Assembly (NCBI RefSeq): GCF_000758705.1
Contig: NZ_CP009287.1
Location: 3,100,001 to 3,164,000, forward strand
Reading direction: 5' to 3'
DNA from: Paenibacillus graminis
GTDB taxonomy: Bacteria; Bacillota; Bacilli; Paenibacillales; Paenibacillaceae
DNA: 64,000 bases
Position numbers and translations under genes: made by a program
Part shown: one piece after another, positions 7,766 to 17,503 of the stretch
Position numbering within the stretch: the first letter of the stretch is position 1
Layout: every line of letters begins with the position of its first letter
Notes under the pieces: model-generated
Told to the model about the DNA's origin: nothing
Seen by the model: the letters and a program-made list of their open reading frames with translations, nothing else
Database searches by the model: none

Positions 7766-8702
7766 CTGAAGCCGGAATTCATCAAGCTGGACAAGTCCCT
7801 GATCCGGGGAATACACAGCAACCGCGAGCAGCAGGAGCTTTTGGAGCTGATCAGCGAGTATGCCAGCCGTTCTGCGACCCGGGTCATTGCCGAAGGCAAC
7901 GAGACAGAGGAGGAACTGCTGTACTTGCAGATGGCCGGTATTGAATTCGGCCAGGCTACGCGTTCGGAAGACCCGGATACTTGCCTGTACAGGGAGCTTT
8001 TCCGCCGGATTCGCCACAACTTTCCGCTGGAGGAGGCTACAAGCATGTTTCTTCAGATTGGTGAAATTGCTGAACAAATTCCCGAGACCTCCCTTCATCA
8101 CAAGTGCGCTTATGTGGACCATATTTTTAATAAGCAATCCTCGGCTGCAGGGTGTGGCAGTGACAGACACCGGACAGCCGGTGGCGCAGATTATGAGGAT
8201 TCGCTTTATCAGCAGATCGGTACATTGTACGGCTTCACGCTGTACATGGGCTGCTCCATCGAACTGATTATGGATGGTTCACTGCTGGTGAAGGCGACCG
8301 GATGCTTCAGGCCACAGCAGAGATTCTGAAGCATTGCCCCCTGCGGCTGGAGGGTTTTTTGGGTCGCATCGGGGGAGATGACTTCATTATTTTTATCGGT
8401 GATTATCGTTATGAGGAGTACTGCAGGAACAACATATAGCTGAGTTTGACAGGATCCTGGAGGCGTTTTATCAGCCCGGCCATTTGCTGCAGCATTATGT
8501 GCTGACCGAGAGCCGTACAGGCGCAGTAGAGGAAATTCCGCTGGTCTCCATCTTGATAGCCGTTGTAACTAACCGCTACCGTCATTTCGATTCTATCGAG
8601 GACCTTTCGGGCGAGGCGGCAAGGCTCAAGAAAAAATGTAAAATGATCAAAGGCAGCAGCTTTGTGGATGACAGGGATCTCTCTGCAAGCAAATCTGCTT
8701 GA
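7766..8702 (+). pseudogene. Decayed EAL...GGDEF cyclic-di-GMP protein gene
   Basis: The stretch starts in the middle of an EAL domain: KPEFIKLDKSLIRGI and VIAEGNETEEELLYLQMAG are classic EAL signatures. A CBS-like linker (GVAVTDTGQPVAQIMRIRF) and part of a GGDEF domain follow, with GRIGGDDFIIFIGD as the degenerate active-site region. The parts lie in different frames: shifts occur near 8150 and 8210, with a stop near 8440. A stop codon (7763-7765) sits directly before the visible homology and the EAL N-terminal half is absent, so this is a 5'-truncated, frameshifted remnant of a protein that would have made or degraded cyclic-di-GMP. Confidence 0.8.
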
Positions 8703-8806
8703 TTCCGTAAGGGAACGTTCGACATGCTTGAACAACAAACGTCAATGCGGTAATATTGACAACAATAAGAGCATGCCAAGACCCTTTCAGTGGAGTGTGA
8801 TGAAAA

Positions 8807-9244
8807 ATGCATGGCAAGGGGATGGAAACGTGGGGGGTGTACGAGCCCTTCCACATCATGCTGAATGAATACAGGGTGGCTGATATTGTCATAACACCAC
8901 ATGCGAGAAGCCGTTTTGCTGACCGGATTAATAAGGAAGACGGCATGGATGCAGATATTGGTGCATGGATATGGCAGTGCGTGAGGCAGAACCGGGTAAG
9001 GCCGTACTCCCAAAGTGAGTACAATGCTTACCTGATCGATAACGACACCTCCATTGTGGCCGAGTTCAAGGAGCTGGAGGGCGTGACCACACTTTCGGGA
9101 CATCCGCTGTATGTGATGGTGGTGGTTACCTTTCTCGGTAATATTTCCGCGACTCCACAGCTGCGTGATCTGCGGGCCTACTTCTCATGGCTGCGTCATT
9201 CCCGCCGTATGAAGCTGATGAAAAAACGCCGCAGACGCAAGTAA
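8807..9244 (+). CDS. Hypothetical protein, basic C-terminus
   Basis: A 145-residue soluble protein I do not recognise. It contains HARSRFADRIN, a long mixed alpha/beta middle and a strongly basic tail (RRMKLMKKRRRRK), which could bind nucleic acid, though this is only inferred from charge. There is no signal peptide or membrane segment. The ATG at 8807 is used because of a GTGGAGTG ribosome site about 11 bases upstream; ATG 8822 is an alternative. It is a single-gene unit closed by the terminator at 9268. Confidence 0.7.
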   Translation: MHGKGMETWGVYEPFHIMLNEYRVADIVITPHARSRFADRINKEDGMDADIGAWIWQCVRQNRVRPYSQSEYNAYLIDNDTSIVAEFKELEGVTTLSGHPLYVMVVVTFLGNISATPQLRDLRAYFSWLRHSRRMKLMKKRRRRK

Positions 9245-9267
9245 CAAGCACACAGTTGCAGAGAAGG

Positions 9268-9296
9268 CATGCGGCGGAAGGCTGCATGTTTTTTTT
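9268..9296 (+). terminator. Intrinsic terminator after the hypothetical gene
   Basis: Stem CATGCGGC / GCTGCATG (one G-T pair) with a GGAAG loop and eight T residues. It ends just before the ribosome site of the LysR gene. Confidence 0.85.
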
Positions 9297-9322
9297 GAAT
9301 TTTATGAAGGAGTCCTGAGCGT

Positions 9323-10222
9323 ATGAATTTTCACCAGCTTCATATCTTTTATACTGTTTCCGAGCGCGGGAGCTTCTCGGCCGCAGCACAGACGCTGCAT
9401 ATGACGCAGCCGGCAGTGACGATGCAGGTCCAGGCGCTGGAGGATTATTTCGGAGCCAAACTGTTTGACCGTTCCAGCAAAAAAATTATGCTCTCCGAGG
9501 CCGGCCGCACCCTGCTGCCGTTTGCCCTGCGCAGCATCCAGCTGATGAGGGAGACCGATCAGGCAATGGCGGCGTTTACCCATATGCTTGAGGGGCGCCT
9601 GCTGCTGGGAGCGAGCCTGACGATCGGGGAGTATGTGCTGCCGCGCCTGCTCGGTCCGTTCGGCAAGGCTTATCCGCATATCTCAATCATGATGAAGGTT
9701 ATGAATACCTCGCAGCTGCTGGAGGAGATTCACAAGCATCAGCTGAATTTCGGCCTGATCGAGGCACCGGTATCCCATCCGGATATGGAGATTGAACCGG
9801 TCATGGGGGATGAGCTGAAGCTGATCGTGCCAAGGGAGCACCCGCTTGCCGGGAAGGACGAGGTGACCCTTGCGGAAGCATTGCAGCATCCTTTTGTACT
9901 CCGTGAGCAGGGTTCGGGAACCCGCCGGGTCATGGAAGAGCAGCTGCTTGCCAAAGGGCTGGACCCTGGGGCGATGCGTGTGGTGATGGAGCTGGGAAGC
10001 ACGGGAGCCGTGAAATCTGCGGTAGAGGCGGGGCTTGGCATTACCATTATCTCTACGTCCTCGGTCAAGCATGAGGTTGCGCTGGGGTTGCTGAAGATCG
10101 TTAATATTACGGATGCCTCTTTTAAAAGACAGTTCTATGCAATTCACCTGAAGTCGACGCTCCTGCCGATATCGGCGGTTACCTTTTTAACGTTTTTGCG
10201 TGACCGTGCAGGTGATCTGTAG
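9323..10222 (+). CDS. LysR family transcriptional regulator (CysL-like)
   Basis: A 299-residue LysR-type regulator. Residues 1-60 carry the winged helix-turn-helix (MNFHQLHIFYTVSERGSFSA, then AAQTLHMTQPAVTMQVQALE), followed by a linker helix and a two-lobe effector domain from about residue 90 to the end. The sequence is closest in feel to the CysL/YeiE group, whose members respond to sulphur or nitrogen metabolites, but the effector cannot be read from sequence. LysR genes often control a divergent neighbour; here the upstream gene is co-directional, so the target is unclear. Downstream lies a fold-back repeat. Confidence 0.88.
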   Translation: MNFHQLHIFYTVSERGSFSAAAQTLHMTQPAVTMQVQALEDYFGAKLFDRSSKKIMLSEAGRTLLPFALRSIQLMRETDQAMAAFTHMLEGRLLLGASLTIGEYVLPRLLGPFGKAYPHISIMMKVMNTSQLLEEIHKHQLNFGLIEAPVSHPDMEIEPVMGDELKLIVPREHPLAGKDEVTLAEALQHPFVLREQGSGTRRVMEEQLLAKGLDPGAMRVVMELGSTGAVKSAVEAGLGITIISTSSVKHEVALGLLKIVNITDASFKRQFYAIHLKSTLLPISAVTFLTFLRDRAGDL

Positions 10223-10266
10223 GGAAGCTGGCAGTTTTGTACCCATGGTATTAGGGAAAACGGATG

Positions 10267-10526
10267 GCTAAATAAGTTGAACTTGAGAAATACATAAAAA
10301 GGGTAGAAGTGCGGAGGGGAAGTTTGGATACTTACGGAGCGGTTGCGTCCGCCTGAAATCTTTCCGGAGGAAAGCTCGCTATCTTCAGCATAGGCATTCT
10401 ACGGATTTCAACCGCAAATGGCGGTACAAGTGAAGAAATCTGTAGGCAACAGCGGCAGGAAGTCCAAGCATTCCCCGGAGTTACGATTATCCCCCACAAT
10501 GTAAAACTAAGTTCAACTTTTATAGC
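10267..10526. mobile_element. Fold-back MITE-like element, intact copy A
   Basis: About 260 bp bounded by inverted ends GCTAAATAAGTTGAACTT (10267-10284) and the near-complement AAGTTCAACTTTTATAGC (10509-10526). Inside, a left block with GTGCGGAGGGGAAGTTTGGA is matched by a complementary right block with TCCAAGCATTCCCCGGAGTT, and GGATTTC near 10414 pairs with GAAATCT near 10435, so the whole unit folds back on itself. It shares these blocks with the copy at 34103. There is no coding capacity. The element fills the whole space between the LysR and GNAT genes. Confidence 0.75.
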
Positions 10527-10546
10527 TTAACGGGCGGGGGTTATGT

Positions 10547-11122
10547 ATGGCGGTTTTGCTTAAGGGTGAGAAGGTAACGCTGAGAGATCTGACGGAAGAG
10601 GACATCCGCACCCTATACTATTATGAGTTTGAAGCCGAGGACAGGGAGCATCTGCTCTGGAATGGCCCTTACGGCACGAAGGAATGGGAAAGCTATGAAA
10701 CGTTTGCATCCAAATTTGCCGAGATTCTGGCGCTGACCTATACCGGTGAACCCCGCAGCCGCCTGGTGGTTGAGATTGACGGTCAACTCAAAGGAACGGT
10801 CGGCCGATACTGGGTGTCCAAGGTGACGAATTGGTTCGAGATCGGGATTGTGCTGTTTGACTCGCGTGACTGGTCAGGCGGGTATGGCACCGAGGCCTTC
10901 CTGATGTGGATGGGATATTTGTTTGATTCGCTGGATACGGTCCGGCTTGGGATTGGCACATGGTCGGGCAATGTCCGGATGATGAGGCTGGCCGCGAGGT
11001 GCGGCATGATCGAAGAAGCCCGGGTACGCATGGCGCGGATTGTGCGCGGTGAGTACTACAATGCCATTAAGATGGGAATTCTTCGTGAGGAATGGGGAGC
11101 AGCCCAGAGCTGGAATACTTGA
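10547..11122 (+). CDS. GNAT family N-acetyltransferase
   Basis: A 191-residue acetyltransferase of the GCN5-related type, of the subfamily that acetylates protein N-termini, small amines or antibiotics. VTLRDLTEEDI near residue 10 is the usual first strand, and the acetyl-CoA loop region corresponds to the segment around WSGGYGTEAFLMWM (residues 106-119). A C-terminal VRMMRLAARCGMIEEARVR is typical for the last helix and strand. The substrate is unknown. The ATG at 10547 follows GGGCGGGGG. The next gene begins about 17 bases downstream, so the two are probably cotranscribed. Confidence 0.85.
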   Translation: MAVLLKGEKVTLRDLTEEDIRTLYYYEFEAEDREHLLWNGPYGTKEWESYETFASKFAEILALTYTGEPRSRLVVEIDGQLKGTVGRYWVSKVTNWFEIGIVLFDSRDWSGGYGTEAFLMWMGYLFDSLDTVRLGIGTWSGNVRMMRLAARCGMIEEARVRMARIVRGEYYNAIKMGILREEWGAAQSWNT

Positions 11123-11138
11123 AGGGCAGGTGGAACCG

Positions 11139-12041
11139 GTGGAACATAAGGTGAAGAATAGCAGTTTAAAAAATCAGGCAGGCGGCGGATTCGCCGGCAG
11201 AGCCGATTTGCATACCCATACACTGGCTTCAGACGGGATGCAGTCTCCGGCGGAGAATGTGCGGCTGGCCCATGAAAAAGGGCTCGCGGCGGTGGCAATC
11301 ACGGATCATGATACCGTGGCAGGAGTGGCTGAAGCGCTTGAGGCGGGACGGAAATATGGAATCACGGTTGTCCCCGGAGTAGAAATCAGCACACGCGCCG
11401 GCGGCAAAGAAATCCATGTGCTGGGGTATTACATGGATACGCAGCAGGAGCTGTTCTTATCCCGGCTTGCGGAGCAAAGGGATACCCGCGCACAGCGGAA
11501 CGAGGCTATTATTGCCAAACTGCAGGCGCTGGGCATAGAGATTACAATGGACCAAGTCACCGCCGGGATTGGCCGTGAGCTGAAGCCTGATGAGAGTGTG
11601 GGCCGTCCGCATATTGCCGATGAACTGGTGCGTCTTGGCGCAGCTGTGGACATGCGCGATGCGTTTGACAAGTATCTGGCTGAAGGAGCAGCGGCTTTTA
11701 TATCGCCGCCGCGCATCACGCCGGAGCTTGCCTGTGACTGGATTGCCGAGGCCGGCGGAGCGGCGGTCCTGGCCCACCCCGGTATTTACGGGGATGATGA
11801 ACTGGTCCGCAGCATTATTGAACGCAGCGCGCTGCGCGGCATCGAGGCTTACCATTCGGACCACAGCCCGGCTGACGCAGAACGTTACCTTGCGCTCGCC
11901 GAAGAATTCGGGCTGCTGGCCACGGGCGGCTCTGATTTCCACGGTGCCCGCCAGGGGGTTGTGTTCCATGGTGAGATCGGCAGCGTGTCGGTTCCTGTTG
12001 ACGTGCTTGAGCAGCTGCGGGATAAACCGAAGCAGCACTAG
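11139..12041 (+). CDS. PHP-domain phosphoesterase (nucleoside 3',5'-bisphosphate phosphatase-like)
   Basis: A roughly 300-residue PHP-domain protein. Metal-binding signatures are RADLHTHT near the N-terminus, AITDHD, VPGVEIST, AHPG and GGSDFHG near the C-terminus, which matches the TrpH/YciV-type phosphatases that hydrolyse nucleoside bisphosphates or trim RNA 5' ends. The longest open frame starts inside the GNAT gene; I use the GTG at 11139, five bases after AGGTGG. GTG 11130 or 11151 are possible. Its 3' side carries the 51-bp hairpin array before the terminator at 12414. Confidence 0.86.
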   Translation: MEHKVKNSSLKNQAGGGFAGRADLHTHTLASDGMQSPAENVRLAHEKGLAAVAITDHDTVAGVAEALEAGRKYGITVVPGVEISTRAGGKEIHVLGYYMDTQQELFLSRLAEQRDTRAQRNEAIIAKLQALGIEITMDQVTAGIGRELKPDESVGRPHIADELVRLGAAVDMRDAFDKYLAEGAAAFISPPRITPELACDWIAEAGGAAVLAHPGIYGDDELVRSIIERSALRGIEAYHSDHSPADAERYLALAEEFGLLATGGSDFHGARQGVVFHGEIGSVSVPVDVLEQLRDKPKQH

Positions 12042-12047
12042 GGTGCG

Positions 12048-12381
12048 GAAAACAAGGGTAGAAATACCCTTGAATGGGCCGGAACCGGCGACGAGGCGGG
12101 AAACAAGGGTAGAAATACCCTTGCATGGGCCGAGCCCGGCGGCGAGCCGGAAAACAAGGGTAGAAATACCCTTGAATGGGCCGGAACCGGCGGCGTGGCG
12201 GAAAACAAGGGTAGAAATACCCTTGAATGGGCCGGAACCGGCGGCGTGGCGGAAAACAAGGGTAGAAATACCCTTGAAAGGGCCGAACCCGGCGGCGAGG
12301 CGGGAAACAAGGGTAGAAATACCCTTGAATGGGCCGAGCCCGGCGCGGGGACAGGAAACAAGGGTAGAAATACCCTTGAAT
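12048..12381 (+). repeat. Seven-copy 51-bp tandem hairpin array
   Basis: CAAGGGTA-GAAA-TACCCTTG, an 8-bp perfect stem with a GAAA tetraloop, occurs at 12053, 12104, 12155, 12206, 12257, 12308 and 12359, an exact 51-bp period. Between copies a GC-rich palindromic spacer (GGGCCGGAACCGGC and variants keeping GCCG/CGGC) varies, while the hairpin itself is invariant. Because 51 is divisible by three, open frames run through in several phases, but none has a start signal. The array lies in the 3' untranslated region of the PHP gene. Confidence 0.92.
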
Positions 12382-12413
12382 AAGTGCAAGCGGTGCACGA
12401 AGCACCGCAAAAT

Positions 12414-12463
12414 AAAGAACCTCCAGCCACGGATGCTAATCCGCCTTAGGCTGGAGGTTCTTT
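12414..12463. terminator. Bidirectional terminator between the PHP gene and rqcH
   Basis: A 15-bp perfect stem AAAGAACCTCCAGCC / GGCTGGAGGTTCTTT encloses an inner GGAT/ATCC hairpin. It has T residues on both strands and lies between convergent genes. A second small hairpin, GCGGTGC/GCACCGC, lies just upstream at about 12390-12409. Confidence 0.9.
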
Positions 12464-12498
12464 CGTTCAGAGTTATAGCTGCATTCCTGCGGATGACA

Positions 12499-14421
12499 TT
12501 AACTCTTCAGGGTATTCGGCAGGCTTTTGATCCGCTCCTCGTCGGGAGTGACGAATAGGGTCTTTTGATGATCGTATATGACGAAGCCGGGTTTTGCCCC
12601 GCTGGGCTTGCGGACATGGCGGATCAGCGTGCAGTCCACAGGGACGCTGCTTGATTGCTTGGCCTGGCTGAAGTAAGCTGCCAGCTGTGCGGCTTCCTCA
12701 AGGGTGGCGTCGCCAAATGATTCGCTGCGGATCACTACATGTGAGCCGGGAATGTCCTTGGTATGCAGCCAAGTATCGTTCGCCGAAGCGAGACGGTTGG
12801 TAACATATTCGTTCTGCAGATTGTTTTTGCCCACATAAATGTCTATGCCTTCCGAAGAAGTGAACACCTGCAGAGTGGGCCGGGTGGCTTTTTTCTTTTT
12901 CTTGCCTTTTTTGCTGCGGTCACGCAGGTAGCCCTGGCTCACAAGCTCGTCGCGGATTTCCTCGATATCATTCAGGGAAGCATGGGCCAACTGCTGAAGC
13001 AGCGTTTCCATGTAGGCAATTTCCTCATGGGTTTTGAGCAGCTGTTCGTTGATTACCAGCAGGCTGTTTTTGTATTTGTTGTATTTTTTGAAATAGCGCT
13101 GCGCATTGTCCGATGGGTTAAGCAGCGGATCAAGCGGGATGGTGATTTCCGCCTGGTCCTCATCATAATAATTGACAAGCTTGGCTTGTTTGTCACCTTT
13201 GGATACGGCATGAAGGGAAGCGAACAGCAGCTCGCCCCAGATCCGGAATTGATCGGCATCCTGGGCTTCGTCCAGGTCCTTTTGCAGGTTGGCCAGCTTT
13301 TTGACGTTTTTGCTGCGTTCATTGCTGAGGAAGCGGATCAGGTCGCTGACCCGCTGCTTCACCGTATCGCGCTCGGCTTTATCCCCGTAATAATCCTCCA
13401 GACAGCTGCTGATGGAGCTATAGTGCTTCACATGCTCATCCGGAAGGGTCAGGGGAATCGCCGAGAAGACAGGCTTGCCTTTGGCATTTGCTCCGGATAC
13501 CGGAGAGAATCTGCATTCCCGCACCGGTTCAAGCACCGTATTGAAGGCTTGCCATAATGACGCTATTTCTTCCGTCCAATGGTCAGTCAATACAGTGGAA
13601 TCGGCTTGCCCGTTCCCTGAGAGCCCTTCGGACGTAACAGATCCGCCGCCGCGCTGCCGCACAATTTCTCCGGCGATCAGCGGACTCATTCCGCTGAAGG
13701 CATGGACCATCCAGCCGGCAGGGTCGGCTGAGGGCGCGGGACCGCCGGAGCCGTCCGCCTTCGGCTCCTCCAGCGACTTCAGGAGGTCGGCCAGCTCGCC
13801 CTCGATGATCTCCTCAGGCTCCTGCTCTTCGCCGGAGTCAGCCAGCAGCGCCGCTTCTTCTGCCGCCGCTGCAAGGCTCACAAAGGCCTCTTTTCCGATG
13901 TCAAGAGGGTTCAGCTTATGCTGCTGCGGCGGCTCGATATAGGCGATGCCGGGCATTACGTTCCGGTAGCTGCTGATCGTCGGAGTGACATGATGAATGC
14001 CGTCGATAATGGTGCCGGTCGCAAGCTCCGTCAGAATGATATTGCTGTGCCGGCCCATCAGCTCAATAATGATTTTTTTGGCGGATACATCTCCTAACTC
14101 ATCCCGGGTCCGCACCTGGATATGAATGATGCGCTCCATGCCGACCTGGCTGATGCTCTCAATAGTTCCGCCTTCACAGTGCTTGCGCATCAGCATGCAG
14201 AACATCGGCGCTTCCGCCGGATTAATGCTGTTCCTGTCGGTCAGATGAACCCGGGGGTAGGTCGGATTGGCTGACAGCAGCAGCTTGCCGCCGCCGCCGG
14301 AGCCGCGCAGGATGAAGATCAAATCGTGTGTGCTGGGTTGATATATTTTGCCGATGCGTGCACCAATAAAGGGTTGAAGCTCATGCACGATCGCTCGGGT
14401 TACAATGCCGTCTAATGCCAT
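12499..14421 (-). CDS. rqcH: RqcH (NFACT family), ribosome quality control factor
   Basis: A 640-residue NFACT protein (Tae2/Rqc2/FbpA family). In Bacillus, RqcH binds stalled large ribosomal subunits and recruits alanyl-tRNA to add C-terminal alanine tails that mark the chain for ClpXP. The order is the NFACT-N domain (MALDGIVTRAIVHELQPFIG), a helix-hairpin-helix and coiled-coil region (about 380-470), then the NFACT-R domain with DIYVGKNNLQNEYVT and ANDTWLHTKDIPGSHVV. The ATG at 14421 is preferred over 14427 because AGGAGA lies nine bases upstream. An acidic Glu/Gly/Ser-rich insert around residues 190-265 separates the N-terminal half. It is divergent from the calcium ATPase gene, as yloA and yloB are in Bacillus. 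Confidence 0.93.
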   Translation of the reverse strand: MALDGIVTRAIVHELQPFIGARIGKIYQPSTHDLIFILRGSGGGGKLLLSANPTYPRVHLTDRNSINPAEAPMFCMLMRKHCEGGTIESISQVGMERIIHIQVRTRDELGDVSAKKIIIELMGRHSNIILTELATGTIIDGIHHVTPTISSYRNVMPGIAYIEPPQQHKLNPLDIGKEAFVSLAAAAEEAALLADSGEEQEPEEIIEGELADLLKSLEEPKADGSGGPAPSADPAGWMVHAFSGMSPLIAGEIVRQRGGGSVTSEGLSGNGQADSTVLTDHWTEEIASLWQAFNTVLEPVRECRFSPVSGANAKGKPVFSAIPLTLPDEHVKHYSSISSCLEDYYGDKAERDTVKQRVSDLIRFLSNERSKNVKKLANLQKDLDEAQDADQFRIWGELLFASLHAVSKGDKQAKLVNYYDEDQAEITIPLDPLLNPSDNAQRYFKKYNKYKNSLLVINEQLLKTHEEIAYMETLLQQLAHASLNDIEEIRDELVSQGYLRDRSKKGKKKKKATRPTLQVFTSSEGIDIYVGKNNLQNEYVTNRLASANDTWLHTKDIPGSHVVIRSESFGDATLEEAAQLAAYFSQAKQSSSVPVDCTLIRHVRKPSGAKPGFVIYDHQKTLFVTPDEERIKSLPNTLKS

Positions 14422-14613
14422 GATCATGTTCTCCTGTCGCCTGATAATAATGTACTACTCTCTATGATGCCATACTTTGACACATTTGCGCAAAAGGAGA
14501 AGCCGGAGGGAGGTGATATTTTGGGACGACCATGAATACACTTGGACATGAACAGGTGGAAAAGCTGTGCGCCGCCGGAAGTCAAGAAACGACCGGGAGG
14601 GGAAAGAAGAAAT

Positions 14614-17433
14614 ATGGAACAAAAAAGTTGGCACCGGCTCGGTGCAGAGGAACTGCAGAAGATGTTCGGCGTTCATCCGGGATCGGGCCTAAGCGGAGAG
14701 GATGCCGCGCAGAGGCTGAAGGAGAAGGGCCACAATGAGCTGTCCGAAGGGAAGGCGATATCCCCGCTGACCCTGCTGCTGAACCAGTTCAAGGATTTTA
14801 TGGTGCTGGTGCTGATGGGGGCGACACTGATATCCGGCCTGCTCGGTGAATATCTCGACGCGATAACGATTGTCGCCATCATTATCCTGAACGGGGTACT
14901 GGGATTTGTGCAGGAATTCCGCGCCGAGCGATCGCTTAGAGCGCTCAAGCAGCTCTCGGCACCGGCTGCGAAGGTGCTGCGCGATGGCAGGGTTGAGCAC
15001 ATTCCCGCCAAAATGCTCGTACCTGGCGACATCGTGCTGCTCGAGAGCGGTGACCGGATTCCGGCAGATGTCCGCTGGCTGCAGTGCAGTGCGCTGTACG
15101 CTGAGGAATCCGCCTTAACCGGGGAATCGCTGCCTGTCTCCAAGCATTCGGAAGTGATTCATACCGAGGAAATCCCGCTTGGCGACCAGAAAAATATCGG
15201 TTTCATGGGGACGATGGTCACCCGGGGGACTGGCCGGGCGATCGTGGTCAGAACAGGCATGGATACCGAGATGGGCAAAATCGCCGATCTGATTCTGAAT
15301 ACCGAATCTCAGGAAACCCCGCTGCAGCACCGGTTAGAGCAGCTCGGCAAAATTCTCATCTATGTCTCGCTGGGTCTGACCATTGTAGTTGTCATTGCAG
15401 GCATCCTGCACGGGCAGCCTGCGGCTGCCATGTTCCTGGCTGGCGTGAGCCTTGCCGTTGCGGCTATTCCGGAAGGGCTGCCGGCCATTGTGACCATTGC
15501 TCTTGCGCTCGGCGTCCAGCGGATGATCAAGCGGAAGGCGATTGTCCGCAAGCTGCCTTCAGTGGAAACCCTCGGCTGCGCATCGGTCATTTGCTCCGAT
15601 AAGACGGGAACGCTGACCCAGAATAAGATGACGGTAACACGGCTGTGGAATGCCGGACGGATTCTGGAAGTCACTGGTGAAGGCTATGCCCCAAGCGGAC
15701 ATGTGCTGGAAAAAGGCAGGCCCATTGACCTGAAAAATGATCAAAATCTGCGGCGCATGCTCCAGATCGGTGCTTTGTGCAACAATGCCGAGATCATTGA
15801 GACGTTTCCCGGTGAGATGCGCGCCAAGCGCAAAGGGAAGGAAAAAGTAAGTGAGGCGGACAAGGATGTTGGCAGCCAGCCGGTCTGGGAACTGAAAGGT
15901 GATCCGACAGAAGGAGCGCTGGTCGCCTTATCCGCAAAAATGGGACTGACTGCGCAGTCGCTGGGTGTAACCTACGCAAGAGAGACGGAATTTCCGTTCG
16001 ATTCCGAACGAAAGCTGATGTCTGTGGTTGTGAGCCATCCCGGGGGACGGATGATCTGCACCAAAGGCGCGCCGGATGTTCTCCTGAACAACTGTACCTA
16101 CATGCTGTGGGAAGGTGCAGTCGTGCCTTGCACACCTACCTTGCGCCAGAAGGTCCTGGAGGCTAATGAAGCAATGGCGTCAGGCGCGCTGCGTGTGCTG
16201 GGGATGGCTTATCGTGATATGCGTTCAGGTGAGGTTGCGGGCAGCGAAAAGGAAGCGGAAAGCCAGCTGGTATTCGCTGGACTGGCCGGGATGATCGATC
16301 CGCCGCGGCGTGAGGTGCGTGATGCCATCAGCCTCACCCGCCGGGCTGGAATCAAGACCGTAATGATCACCGGGGATCATGGCACCACAGCGGAAGCGAT
16401 TGCCCACCAGTTGGGCATTCTGCAGCGCGGCGGGACGGTGCTTACCGGCAGCCAGCTTACACGGATGGACGACGATGCTCTGGATAAGGTGTCGGATAAT
16501 GTATACGTGTATGCCCGGGTCTCCCCTGAGCATAAACTGCGCATCGTCAAGTCCCTGCAGCGTCACGGGCATGTGGTGGCTATGACCGGCGACGGCGTTA
16601 ACGATGCTCCGGCGATCAAAGCGGCGGATATCGGCATCTCCATGGGCATCACGGGCACGGATGTAACCAAGGAAGCGTCGGCGCTCATCCTGGGCGACGA
16701 CAATTTCTCGACGATTGTAGCGGCCATTGAGGAGGGCCGGAACATTTACGAGAATATCCGTAAATTTATCCGTTACCTGCTCGCTTCCAACGTCGGAGAA
16801 ATTTTGACGATGTTCTTCGCCATGATGCTCGGGCTGCCGCTGCCGCTGGTTCCGATCCAGATTCTCTGGGTTAATCTGGTAACCGACGGGCTGCCGGCAA
16901 TGGCCCTGGGCGTGGACCAGGCTGAGAAGGATTTGATGGAACACAAGCCCCGCGGCGCCAAGGAGAACATCTTTGCCCGCCGCCTCGGCTGGAAAATCAT
17001 CAGCCGCGGATTGCTGATCGGCCTGTGCACATTGGCCGCTTTCTGGATGACGCTCCGTATTGACCCAAGCAGCCCCGTGCAGTTGATCCGGGCGCAGTCG
17101 GTTGCTTTTGCCACATTAGTCATGGCCCAGCTGATTCATGTCTTCGACTGCCGTAGCTCCCGCTCGGTGTTTCACCGCAATCCGCTCCAGAACAAATATC
17201 TGGTGCTTGCTGTGCTCTCATCCATACTGCTGATGCTGGTTGTGATGTATCTGCCGGTTCTCCAGCCAATCTTCAAGACCGTACCGCTCAGTTTCCGCGA
17301 ATGGTGTCTGGTGCTCGTCATGGCAGGCATCCCTACCTTCCTGATGGGGGCGGGCAGCGTATGGGGGGGCAAGAAGAACCGCAGCCGCAGCGGAGGGCGG
17401 ACGATGATAAAAAGTACAAAAATTTCGGCATAA
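14614..17433 (+). CDS. yloB: P-type calcium-transporting ATPase (YloB-like, SERCA type)
   Basis: A 939-residue type IIA P-type ATPase that exports or compartmentalises Ca2+ across the membrane. TGES of the actuator domain, PEGLP in membrane segment 4, phosphorylated D329 in [18 protein letters not shown], and [10 protein letters not shown] are all present. Membrane segments 5 and 6 keep NVGE and NLVTDG, which contribute Ca2+ ligands in SERCA. A short lysine/glutamate-rich insert lies in the nucleotide domain near residues 408-425. The longer open frame starts at 14542, but MEQKSW at 14614 has a purine-rich ribosome site and fits the family. Bacillus YloB is linked to calcium in spores. Confidence 0.93.
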   Translation: MEQKSWHRLGAEELQKMFGVHPGSGLSGEDAAQRLKEKGHNELSEGKAISPLTLLLNQFKDFMVLVLMGATLISGLLGEYLDAITIVAIIILNGVLGFVQEFRAERSLRALKQLSAPAAKVLRDGRVEHIPAKMLVPGDIVLLESGDRIPADVRWLQCSALYAEESALTGESLPVSKHSEVIHTEEIPLGDQKNIGFMGTMVTRGTGRAIVVRTGMDTEMGKIADLILNTESQETPLQHRLEQLGKILIYVSLGLTIVVVIAGILHGQPAAAMFLAGVSLAVAAIPEGLPAIVTIALALGVQRMIKRKAIVRKLPSVETLGCASVICSDKTGTLTQNKMTVTRLWNAGRILEVTGEGYAPSGHVLEKGRPIDLKNDQNLRRMLQIGALCNNAEIIETFPGEMRAKRKGKEKVSEADKDVGSQPVWELKGDPTEGALVALSAKMGLTAQSLGVTYARETEFPFDSERKLMSVVVSHPGGRMICTKGAPDVLLNNCTYMLWEGAVVPCTPTLRQKVLEANEAMASGALRVLGMAYRDMRSGEVAGSEKEAESQLVFAGLAGMIDPPRREVRDAISLTRRAGIKTVMITGDHGTTAEAIAHQLGILQRGGTVLTGSQLTRMDDDALDKVSDNVYVYARVSPEHKLRIVKSLQRHGHVVAMTGDGVNDAPAIKAADIGISMGITGTDVTKEASALILGDDNFSTIVAAIEEGRNIYENIRKFIRYLLASNVGEILTMFFAMMLGLPLPLVPIQILWVNLVTDGLPAMALGVDQAEKDLMEHKPRGAKENIFARRLGWKIISRGLLIGLCTLAAFWMTLRIDPSSPVQLIRAQSVAFATLVMAQLIHVFDCRSSRSVFHRNPLQNKYLVLAVLSSILLMLVVMYLPVLQPIFKTVPLSFREWCLVLVMAGIPTFLMGAGSVWGGKKNRSRSGGRTMIKSTKISA

Positions 17434-17503
17434 AATCAATAGCTTAAACCCATTCCTTAAGGTATGCTTGGTTCACAATACGTCCTTTAGGAGTGGAATC
17501 ACA

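Noticed and set aside
12048..12381. CRISPR array
   Set aside because: The repeated unit is a palindromic 20-mer with spacers that are themselves similar to each other; true CRISPR spacers are unrelated, and no cas genes are near.
11457..12558. Long open frames on both strands through 12048-12381 with repeated peptides such as GYFYPCF or TRVEIPLN
   Set aside because: The 51-bp period is a multiple of three, so any frame without a stop in one unit stays open. None has a ribosome site, and upstream parts are frame shadows of the PHP gene.
12763..13557. A 264-codon open frame opposite rqcH
   Set aside because: Shadow of rqcH, with no start signal and no recognisable domain.
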